A program made the translations under genes and the position numbers. 64,000 nt of DNA from Pseudarthrobacter polychromogenes (GTDB lineage Bacteria; Actinomycetota; Actinomycetes; Actinomycetales; Micrococcaceae): positions 62,001 to 126,000 of the forward strand of contig NZ_BMKU01000009.1 of assembly GCF_014644495.1 (NCBI RefSeq), in the 5' to 3' direction. The notes under the pieces are model-generated. The model was given only the letters and a program-made list of their open reading frames with translations, was not told where the DNA came from and ran no database searches. This document shows positions 8,773 to 15,857 of the stretch, piece by piece. Within the stretch, counting starts at the first letter, position 1. Every line of letters starts with the position of its first letter.

Positions 8773-11424
8773 ATGCAGGGCGGACCGCGGCGCAAAAGAC
8801 GCGTCCGCCGCCTCTCTTTAACTTACGACGGCGACGCCACCTTGGGTGCGCGGGCGCCAGGTGCCTGCCGCCCCCGTCAGCCCGATAAAGTTTCTGCAGG
8901 GGCGCTCCGCCCCGCCACTGGAGAAATCAGTCCCTGGGGGGTCTTCATCAGCACGCAATCCGCTGCCGCGTCCACACGTCCCGCCCGGAGCCGCCGGCTG
9001 CGGCCCCTCCACCGGATGGCTGCGCTCCTCGCCGCCGTGCTGATGGCCGTCCTGGCGGTGGTGGTGCCCGCCGGGTCAGCGCAGGCAGCGCGGAGCTTCC
9101 CGGAGGAAGGCAAGCCGCTGCTGGGGGCAGTCCTCGAATGGGGAGAGGACACCGCCGGCGGCTTCTCCGAACGGCTCGGGGCATCCCCCGCAATCTTCGG
9201 ACACGACATCTCCTTCCCGTTCCGTGCCGCGGAGGAGAACGATATCCGGGGCTTCCTGGAGCAATCCGCCGGGCAGGGTGCCCATGCGATGCTCACGGTG
9301 AGGCCTGCTGTCCCGCTGGACCAGGTCACCGCTGACGCTGCCGCGGCCTTCGCTGGGGAAGTGCGCCGGTTGCAGGGGGATTTGAATGGCCAGTTGCTCA
9401 TCCGCTTTGCGCCGGACATGAATGCCAGCTGGGTGGAATGGGGCCAGCAGCCGGGCGACTACCGGCCGGCATTCCGGGCGGTAACGGCGGCGTTTCGGGA
9501 TGCCGGCGCCAGCTATGTCATGGTGTGGGAACCGTACCTGGGCAAGGACTACCCCTTTGACCGGAACCGGAATGCGCCCGGGCCCGGAACTGAGGGATTC
9601 TCCCTGCTGGACACTAATGGGGACGGCGCCTGGAATGGCTCGGACAAAGCCTACGAACCCTACTTCCCGGGAGACGACGCCGTGGACTGGGTGGGCCTGA
9701 CGGCCTACCACGATGACACCGCAGGGGGCGCCGCCGTCAATACCGTACCCCGCACCGGTGAGCTGCAGGAGATGCTCACGGCCTCCGGCGGGGAGAACTT
9801 CTACGGGACATATGCCGCGGGGCGGGCCAAGCCCTTCATGCTGCAGACTTCAGCCTTCTACAGCCCGTCCTCCGGAGGCGCCGCGGAAGGGGAGATCAAG
9901 AACGGCTGGTGGGATCAGGTGCTGGGCGTTGCCGCATCATCCGACTTCGCACTGACTGGGGCAGTGGTCTGGGACGAACGCACCAGCACACGGGACACGG
10001 GGGTGGCCAGCATCGACTGGCGGCTCACCGGAAACGCCGGTATTGCGGACGCTGCCCACACCCGGCTTGAGGAGTCGCCTGTGCAGACGGGGCCCGTTAC
10101 CGATGTCAGCTCGGGTCCCGGGTTCGCCAGGTCCAATACGCTTTCGGGGGCTGCCGCCTGGACCGTTGGGGCCGCGCTCATCATCCTCCTGGTGGCACTG
10201 TGGCAGCTCCCCGCCAGGTTGAGTGCGGTCACGGCGTGGGGCTACAGCGATCCGTCCGGCAGGGACTCACGCGTGGACCTGCTCCGCGGCCTGGCCATCG
10301 TGTTCGTGGTGGTGAACCACCTGGGCATGGTGTCGCTGTTCCAGCTCCTGACCCAGGAAGCGGTGGGCTTCGTTTCGGGTGCCGAGCTGTTCGTCCTGTT
10401 CTCCGGCCTGGTGGTGGGCATGGTGTACGGGCCCAGGGCGAAGGACGATTTTGGAACGGTGGTGGACCTCACCTCGCGCCGGGCAGGCAAGCTCTACGTA
10501 ACGGCGCTCGTGGTGCTGGTGGGCGTCTTCCTCCTGTCACTGCTGCCTTTCTTCCGGACCGAGGCGCTCACAACGTTCGTGGACCAGGGCACCGGCGGGG
10601 CAGGACACGACGGAGCCGGACGCACCTACGATCTTTACGCGGGCATGGAAACGCTGTTCCAGTTCCCTGTGCCGGCGCAGGTGCTTCCCGCCATCCTGCT
10701 GCTCCAGTTCGGGCCGTGGCAGTTCAACGTGATGGGCCTCTACGTGGTGCTGCTGCTGGCCAGCCCGCTGATCCTGGCCGCCCTCAACCGCGGCAAAACT
10801 GTCTGGGTGCTGGCGGCATCACTGGCCGTGTACGCGGTGGGTACGGTGACGCGTTTCCGGCTCTTGCCGTCGCAGTTCGAGGATTCATTCCCCTTGCTGG
10901 TGTGGCAGGTGCTGTTCGTCATCGGCCTGGCGGTCGGGTTCCACCGGCGGGGCATCGTGGCATGGCTTTCATCGCACACCTGGCTGGTGGCGGCCTGCAC
11001 TGCCCTGGCCTTCGCGTTCGCTTTTATGTCCTGGGGCAACCCGTACCTGGCCAACGGGTTTGACGTGCGACTGGCGATCATCCCGGACACCGCGTACCGG
11101 GCCATGTACGACCTGTTCTTCGGGCGCACCTACCTTGCCCCGGGCCGGTTGCTCAACGTCCTGGTCCTTGTGGTGGCGGCCTACGCCTTCCTCACCGCGT
11201 ACTGGAAGCCGGTCCAGCGGGCCCTGGGCTGGTTCCTGGTTCCCCTGGGCCGCGCCACCCTTTACGTGTTCATCATGCATGTGGTTCTTATCGCCGTCAT
11301 TGCCAACATCCCCGCCGTCCAGCAAGAGAACATCCTCATCAACACCCTGGCCTACGCCGTGGTGCTGGGGCTCCTCTGGGTAATGGTGCGGACGCGGTTC
11401 CTCTTCAAGATCATTCCCACCTGA
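8773..11424 (+). CDS. GH26-like exported domain fused to an OpgC-type membrane acyltransferase
   Basis: A large two-domain protein. After a basic stretch, a signal-like helix ends near VPAGSAQA. An extracellular TIM-barrel-like domain of about 340 residues follows, resembling GH26 (LLIRFAPDMNASWVEWG, VMVWEPYLG, VDWVGLTAYHDD, VVWDERTST). The position of the usual H-E acid/base pair reads P-D. A transmembrane helix then leads into an OpgC-type acyltransferase with RVDLLRGLAIVFVVVNHLG and about ten hydrophobic helices. A plausible role is modification of a cell-surface glycan. The start is uncertain: ATG 8773 puts about 80 residues before the signal helix, while M82 (9016) removes the positive n-region. 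No clear ribosome-binding site decides this. Confidence 0.75.
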   Translation: MQGGPRRKRRVRRLSLTYDGDATLGARAPGACRPRQPDKVSAGALRPATGEISPWGVFISTQSAAASTRPARSRRLRPLHRMAALLAAVLMAVLAVVVPAGSAQAARSFPEEGKPLLGAVLEWGEDTAGGFSERLGASPAIFGHDISFPFRAAEENDIRGFLEQSAGQGAHAMLTVRPAVPLDQVTADAAAAFAGEVRRLQGDLNGQLLIRFAPDMNASWVEWGQQPGDYRPAFRAVTAAFRDAGASYVMVWEPYLGKDYPFDRNRNAPGPGTEGFSLLDTNGDGAWNGSDKAYEPYFPGDDAVDWVGLTAYHDDTAGGAAVNTVPRTGELQEMLTASGGENFYGTYAAGRAKPFMLQTSAFYSPSSGGAAEGEIKNGWWDQVLGVAASSDFALTGAVVWDERTSTRDTGVASIDWRLTGNAGIADAAHTRLEESPVQTGPVTDVSSGPGFARSNTLSGAAAWTVGAALIILLVALWQLPARLSAVTAWGYSDPSGRDSRVDLLRGLAIVFVVVNHLGMVSLFQLLTQEAVGFVSGAELFVLFSGLVVGMVYGPRAKDDFGTVVDLTSRRAGKLYVTALVVLVGVFLLSLLPFFRTEALTTFVDQGTGGAGHDGAGRTYDLYAGMETLFQFPVPAQVLPAILLLQFGPWQFNVMGLYVVLLLASPLILAALNRGKTVWVLAASLAVYAVGTVTRFRLLPSQFEDSFPLLVWQVLFVIGLAVGFHRRGIVAWLSSHTWLVAACTALAFAFAFMSWGNPYLANGFDVRLAIIPDTAYRAMYDLFFGRTYLAPGRLLNVLVLVVAAYAFLTAYWKPVQRALGWFLVPLGRATLYVFIMHVVLIAVIANIPAVQQENILINTLAYAVVLGLLWVMVRTRFLFKIIPT

Positions 11425-11479
11425 GGATGCGCCCCGGCGCGCAGCCCGTGCGCTCTTGCCGGGGGCTGACGGGCGGGAC

Positions 11480-12070
11480 TCAGGGGTGCGGCAGGATCAG
11501 CTGGTGAAGCAGGTGGTCCTGCCACTGCCCCGCGATTTTCAGGTATTCCGGCGCGACCCCGATCTCCCGGAACCCTGCGCGCTGCAGGATCCGCCGCGAC
11601 GCTGTGTTGTGGGGCAGGGTTGCCGCCTGGATACGGTGAAGCCCAAGCGTCGTCCGGGCGTAGTTGGCTGCGTGGAGAACGGCGGCTGTGCCGATCCCTT
11701 GCCCGGTGAGTTCGTGGTCCACCCAGTAGCCCAGATTGGCACTGAGGAAGGGGCCGTGCACGATTCCCGTCAGCGTGACCGCCCCAACCACGCGTCCGGC
11801 TCGGTGGCCAGCGCACACTGTGCCTCCGCCGTCGTCCTCTTCTTCGACCAATACCCAAGGGACTTCGGTGCCCAACGCGTGCTGGGCGAGTTTGACGCGG
11901 ATGATGTCCGCCTGATGCCCGGTAGTGAGGAAGGCGTCCGTGCGTTTGGGCTCCCATGGAGCCAGGTGCTCCAGATTGCGCTGATAGGCCCTGGCCAAGG
12001 CAGGGGCATCCGCGACCTCGAGCAACCGGATGAGGAGTCCTCCGCGCAGATAAGCGCTGCTGCCAGTCAT
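11480..12070 (-). CDS. GNAT family N-acetyltransferase, RimJ/RimL-like
   Basis: A 196-residue acetyltransferase. LIRLLEVADAPALARAYQRNLEHLAPWEP is the typical RimJ/RimL N-terminal half. LGYWVDHELTGQGIGTAAVLHAANYA holds the acetyl-CoA loop (Q/R-x-x-G-x-G/A), and LHRIQAATLPHNTASRRILQRAGFREIG closes the fold. RimJ/L members acetylate N-terminal amino groups, but many relatives act on other amines. The ATG at 12070 is preferred, with GAAAGGTG about 10 bases upstream; GTG 12082 lies inside that element. Confidence 0.85.
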   Translation of the reverse strand: MTGSSAYLRGGLLIRLLEVADAPALARAYQRNLEHLAPWEPKRTDAFLTTGHQADIIRVKLAQHALGTEVPWVLVEEEDDGGGTVCAGHRAGRVVGAVTLTGIVHGPFLSANLGYWVDHELTGQGIGTAAVLHAANYARTTLGLHRIQAATLPHNTASRRILQRAGFREIGVAPEYLKIAGQWQDHLLHQLILPHP

Positions 12071-12173
12071 GTACCAGGGCACCTTTCAGGGCGGGTGCTC
12101 CGCAGACGGAGCAACGTTTACGCGACCGAAATGATTCGGCATCCGGCGGCAGGTAGGAGTCCCCGGATACAGG

Positions 12174-12217
12174 AACGGCGTGGACCCCGGTGCCGAAAGC
12201 ACGTGGTCCACGCCGTT
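12174..12217. terminator. hairpin terminator after the 85-aa gene
   Basis: AACGGCGTGGACC (12174-12186) and GGTCCACGCCGTT (12205-12217) form a perfect 13-bp stem with an 18-base loop. It lies just beyond the 3' end of the small gene at 12237-12494 and before the acetyltransferase start, so it probably separates the two minus-strand units. Confidence 0.6.
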
Positions 12218-12236
12218 ATCTGTCTACTGCGGCTTG

Positions 12237-12494
12237 TTATACGAGTCCGGGGTAGCTCGCCAGGATGTAATCGGCGGCAGCCGGGCCCTTCATGCGCAGC
12301 CCGTTGTGGCCGGAAGCAATCCTGCGGTGGTTCATGGCTGCCCAAAACTCGGATTCCGGTCCGGGCTTCTGCTGGTTGATAAAGCACCAGCTGGTGTACA
12401 GGCCGTACAGGCGGTCGCGGTCCAGCGTGGATTCCGAGGCCTGGTCGAGGTAGGTGGCTTCTTTGAGAAAGAGGTCGAACTGCGAATGTGCCAA
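12237..12494 (-). CDS. small protein of unknown function (85 aa)
   Basis: Start is TTG 12494, with GAAGGGAAG about 8 bases upstream. The sequence (MAHSQFDLFLKEATYLDQ...) has no membrane segment and no motif I recognise. It is followed by its own hairpin terminator and preceded by a ~240-base AT-richer region holding a TCTACA-A-TGTAGA palindrome, which together support a real, separately controlled gene. It may belong to an actinobacterial family of small conserved proteins, but I cannot name one. Confidence 0.6.
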   Translation of the reverse strand: MAHSQFDLFLKEATYLDQASESTLDRDRLYGLYTSWCFINQQKPGPESEFWAAMNHRRIASGHNGLRMKGPAAADYILASYPGLV

Positions 12495-12601
12495 GACGGC
12501 TTCCCTTCGCTAAGTGCGGTGGTACTGCCGTTCGGCTACAGCAGCTAACCTCAATGCCGTGCACGGGGCAATGGAGTGTGGATGAAGGTGTCACTGCCGC
12601 A

Positions 12602-12614
12602 TCTACAATGTAGA
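12602..12614. promoter_or_regulatory. TCTACA-A-TGTAGA palindrome
   Basis: A perfect 6-1-6 inverted repeat about 110 bases upstream of the 85-aa gene start. A further GTAGA follows at 12623-12627. TACA/TGTA half-sites are reminiscent of BlaI/CopY-type operators, but spacing differs and no such regulator is in the window. It may be an operator or part of the promoter. Confidence 0.3.
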
Positions 12615-12736
12615 CTTTACCCGTAGACAACCAATCAAGCAAGCGTATGGACTATCCATCCCCACCGGTCAGCCGCCGCCCCCAACTGCCCATCCGGCGT
12701 CGGAAATTTCCTGCCGCCGGAGAGCCTTGGACACCA

Positions 12737-13201
12737 CTATTCGAAGGAAGCGCGGCGCCTGTCCTGCGCCCGGGTTGCCCAGACGTCCGGGCGGTTCACC
12801 TTGAAGCGGCGGCCCGTCAGCGCCCGGGCTGAGAGCCGGATGTAGTTCGCCTTTTCGCCCGGCTGCCACGGCTCGAGACCCAAGCTGTCTACGGCATCCT
12901 TGTCCGCCTGGTCCTCGATGACCTGGGTGTCTCCGCGCAGCACCACGCTCCACGCCTCTTCGGTGTGGGGATCGTAGCCGTCAATTTCCAGGGCCGCAGG
13001 CCGTTCGGACAGGGCGCTCCAGAGCTTGGTGACGCCGGCCGTCCGGAAGGCGATGCTCCGGCGGTGCACCACATAGTTGATCGGGAAGATCTCCGGGTGG
13101 CCATCAACCACCACGGCAAGGCGGCCGACTGTGTCATTGGCCAGGAGTTCCCAGCATTCGTCAAAGGTCAGGGTGCCATCCGGCTGCGTCTGCGAGTCCA
13201 T
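12737..13201 (-). CDS. pyridoxamine 5'-phosphate oxidase family protein
   Basis: A 154-residue flavin split-barrel protein starting at ATG 13201, with AAGGTG upstream. It begins LTFDECWELLANDTVGRLAVVVDGHPEIFPINYVVHRRSIAFRTAGVTKL, the standard opening of the PPOX-like family that often binds FMN or F420. The C-terminal YIRLSARALTGRRFKV is also typical. Members range from flavin reductases to heme-handling proteins, so the substrate is open. It stands alone between the small gene and pabC. Confidence 0.82.
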   Translation of the reverse strand: MDSQTQPDGTLTFDECWELLANDTVGRLAVVVDGHPEIFPINYVVHRRSIAFRTAGVTKLWSALSERPAALEIDGYDPHTEEAWSVVLRGDTQVIEDQADKDAVDSLGLEPWQPGEKANYIRLSARALTGRRFKVNRPDVWATRAQDRRRASFE

Positions 13202-13267
13202 GAACCACACCTTACGGCCACTGTCCCTGCGGAACCTAGAGTGCAACGGCCCGAATCGCAGGCCGGC

Positions 13268-14209
13268 CTACTGGATGCCCGCGAACAGCCCGTTCAGTTC
13301 CGCAGTGAGCTCCTTTTGCACTGACGGCGTCCCTACCTGCTTGCCGTCGATGTGGTTGACCGGTGCCAGCAGGCGGACGCTGGAAATCAGCCACACAGCA
13401 TCGGCGTCCAGCAGGTCCTGGGGCTCCAGCGGGCCGTAGCCCAGGTCCCAGCCGGCTGCCTTGGCGGCGGTGAACAGCGCCCCCTGCGACGTTCCGGGCA
13501 GGATGCCGCTGTCCAGCTGCGGTGTGATCAGGCGCTTCACAGACGTGCCGTCGTCGGCCTTTTCCACGTGGGCCAGCAGCACGGTGGACGTGGGACCCTC
13601 CAGGACCCTGCCGTCCGAGGAGATGAAGATGACGTCGTCCGCGCCCTGTTTGTGGGCGTGGCGGAGGGCGGCCATGTTGACGGCGTAGGAGAGTGTTTTG
13701 GCGCCGAGCAGCAGCCAGGGTGCGCGCTCGGCGGCGTCGCTGTCATAGCCGCGGTCCAGGAGGATTACGTCGATCCCGGTTTCGCGCTGGCGGCGGGCGC
13801 CTGCGCCCACAGGCGAGACCTGGACCCAGCAGTTGGGGGCAGTTGCGCCTTCCACGCCGCGGGTCACCACGAGTTTCACCACCAGTTCATCCCCGTCCCC
13901 GTCCCCGGCCCCCGCCCCGGGAGGGTTCTGGGCCCGGTGCTCGGACAGCGCGGTAGCAATGGCGCGGCGCCACTCGTCCTGGCCCGGAATGGAGAGGTCA
14001 AGCGCGTCTGCGGAGCCGGCAAGGCGGTCCAGGTGGGCCTGGATCTTGCGGACGTTTCCGCCCACCGCCAGCATGGTCTCGAAGACGCCGTCGCCCCGGG
14101 TGGCGCCCTGGTCTGTCACCATCAGCTGCGGCTGCGAGGCGTCGGCCAGCCGGCCGTCAGGGAAGGTGGGGTCGAGGATAACGAGAACCACGGGCGCAGG
14201 AGAGGTCAT
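13268..14209 (-). CDS. pabC: aminodeoxychorismate lyase (aminotransferase class IV)
   Basis: A 313-residue fold-type IV PLP enzyme. TDQGATRGDGVFETMLAVGG is the N-terminal substrate-binding motif, TLSYAVNMAALRHAHKQGADDVIFISSDGRVLEGPTSTVLL contains the catalytic lysine region (K of AKTLSY) and the E-x-x-x-S/T-x-N-like motif. PabC releases pyruvate from 4-amino-4-deoxychorismate to give p-aminobenzoate for folate. Branched-chain or D-amino acid aminotransferases look similar, but the nearby PabB fusion supports this call. Confidence 0.83.
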   Translation of the reverse strand: MTSPAPVVLVILDPTFPDGRLADASQPQLMVTDQGATRGDGVFETMLAVGGNVRKIQAHLDRLAGSADALDLSIPGQDEWRRAIATALSEHRAQNPPGAGAGDGDGDELVVKLVVTRGVEGATAPNCWVQVSPVGAGARRQRETGIDVILLDRGYDSDAAERAPWLLLGAKTLSYAVNMAALRHAHKQGADDVIFISSDGRVLEGPTSTVLLAHVEKADDGTSVKRLITPQLDSGILPGTSQGALFTAAKAAGWDLGYGPLEPQDLLDADAVWLISSVRLLAPVNHIDGKQVGTPSVQKELTAELNGLFAGIQ

Positions 14210-14251
14210 GGGTCCAGCTTAGTGCGGTGCCCCACCGATAAGCTGGGCGGA

Positions 14252-15781
14252 GTGCCCCGGCTGGAAACCGTCCGCCGGAGCTCATTTTTCCGGGGGTTAT
14301 CGCACGTGTTGTGGCCATTTTCGCTTGCCGGCACCGCTCCAGGCTGGCTGGTTGTGGTGCTGGGTATCGCCGACCTGGTGATCAGGGTGCTGGCTGTGGG
14401 CATCATTCCCGGCAACAGGCGGCCCACCACGGCCATGGCCTGGCTCCTGGGTATCTTCTTCGTCCCGTTCGTGGGCATCATCCTGTTCCTCCTGTTCGGC
14501 AACTTCAAACTTTCCAGCCGCCGGAGGGAGCAGCAGCAGCAGGTCAACGAAAGGGTGCGGGCCGGGATCTCCTCCCTCGCCGACGTCGAAAGCGACTACC
14601 CGGGACCTGAATGGGTCAAGTCTGCCGGTGAACTGAACCGCAGGCTGGGCTCCCTGCCCATGGTGGACTGCAACTCGGTGGACCTCATCCCCGGCTACCC
14701 GGATTCCCTGCTTGAAATGACGAACGCCGTCCGCAAGGCGAAGAAGTTCGTCAACGCCGAGTTCTACATCATGAGCACGGACCACATCACCGACGAGCTC
14801 CTGGAAGCCATGGAGGAAGCCGCGGAACGGGGCGTGGAAGTCCGCGTGCTGTTCGACCACATCGGCACGCTCCGGGTGCAGGGCTACCGGAAGCTGCTGA
14901 AGCGGCTGCGCGCCGGCAAGATCCAGTGGAAGCGGATGCTTCCGCTGCTGCCCATCCACGGCCAGTGGCGCCGGCCGGACCTCCGCAACCACCGGAAGAT
15001 CATGGTGATCGACGGCGAAATCGCCTTCACGGGGTCACAGAACCTGATTGAGCCTTCCTACAACAACCCCCGCCACCGCAAGGCAGGCCGGGAATGGGTG
15101 GAGCTGATGGCTTGCCTGCGCGGGCCCATCGTCACCACGCTGAACGTTGTTTTTGCCACCGACTGGCTCAGCGAGACGGACGAATCGCTGGAGCACCAGC
15201 TGCAGCTCCCGGCCAACACGGAACCGGGGAACGTCACCGCCCAGGTGGTTCCCAGCGGCCCGGGGTTCATCACCGAGAACAACCTGCGCCTGTTCAACAC
15301 CCTGATCTACTCGGCCCAGCACCGGATTTCCATCTGCAGCCCCTACTTTGTGCCGGACGACTCCCTGCTCTACGCCATCACCACAGCTGCCCAGCGCGGC
15401 GTGGAGGTGGAGCTGTTCGTGTCCGAGAAGGGCGACCAGTTTCTGGTGCACCACGCCCAGCGGTCCTACTACGAGGCCCTGCTGGAGGCCGGCGTCCGGA
15501 TCTACCTCTACAAGGCCCCGTTTGTACTCCACGCCAAGCACTTCACCATCGACGACGAGGTGGCGGTCCTCGGCTCCAGCAACATGGACATGCGCTCCTT
15601 CTCCCTGAACCTGGAGGTATCCGTGATGCTGCTGGGCGAAGACATCGTCACCAAGATGCGGGCGGTGGAGGACACCTACCGGGACATCTCCCACGAGCTC
15701 AAACTGACGGACTGGATCAACCGGCCCCTGGCGGCCCGCTACGTGGACAACGTGGCGAGGCTGACCGCCACCGTCCAGTAA
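14252..15781 (+). CDS. cls: cardiolipin synthase
   Basis: About 509 residues with two N-terminal membrane helices (GWLVVVLGIADLVIRVLAVG and TAMAWLLGIFFVPFVGIILF), then two phospholipase D domains. The HKD motifs read NHRKIMVIDGEIAFTGSQN and HAKHFTIDDEVAVLGSSNMD. It condenses phosphatidylglycerol-type substrates to cardiolipin at the membrane. GTG 14252 is taken as start; GTG 14308 behind GGGGG is an alternative. A much longer open frame reaches back to 13352, but that part is antisense to pabC and not part of the protein. Confidence 0.9.
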   Translation: MPRLETVRRSSFFRGLSHVLWPFSLAGTAPGWLVVVLGIADLVIRVLAVGIIPGNRRPTTAMAWLLGIFFVPFVGIILFLLFGNFKLSSRRREQQQQVNERVRAGISSLADVESDYPGPEWVKSAGELNRRLGSLPMVDCNSVDLIPGYPDSLLEMTNAVRKAKKFVNAEFYIMSTDHITDELLEAMEEAAERGVEVRVLFDHIGTLRVQGYRKLLKRLRAGKIQWKRMLPLLPIHGQWRRPDLRNHRKIMVIDGEIAFTGSQNLIEPSYNNPRHRKAGREWVELMACLRGPIVTTLNVVFATDWLSETDESLEHQLQLPANTEPGNVTAQVVPSGPGFITENNLRLFNTLIYSAQHRISICSPYFVPDDSLLYAITTAAQRGVEVELFVSEKGDQFLVHHAQRSYYEALLEAGVRIYLYKAPFVLHAKHFTIDDEVAVLGSSNMDMRSFSLNLEVSVMLLGEDIVTKMRAVEDTYRDISHELKLTDWINRPLAARYVDNVARLTATVQ

Positions 15782-15787
15782 AACCTA

Positions 15788-15852
15788 GGAGTTTTTGTCC
15801 ACTTGTGCAGGGTTTGCCGGTCCTGAAGCCTGCATATCTGGACAAAAACTCC
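15788..15852. repeat. long intergenic inverted repeat / bidirectional terminator
   Basis: GGAGTTTTTGTCCA (15788-15801) is perfectly complementary to TGGACAAAAACTCC (15839-15852). A nested TGCAGG/CCTGCA stem sits inside. It lies exactly between the convergent 3' ends of cls and the pabB fusion. The T-run/A-run in the arms suits termination in both directions; the long arms and nested stem also look like a mobile intergenic palindrome. Confidence 0.65.
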
Positions 15853-15857
15853 GGGGA

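Noticed and set aside
13352..14251. A 300-codon extension in front of cardiolipin synthase
   Set aside because: It lies antisense over pabC and is only the mirror of that gene; the family N-terminus begins near 14252.
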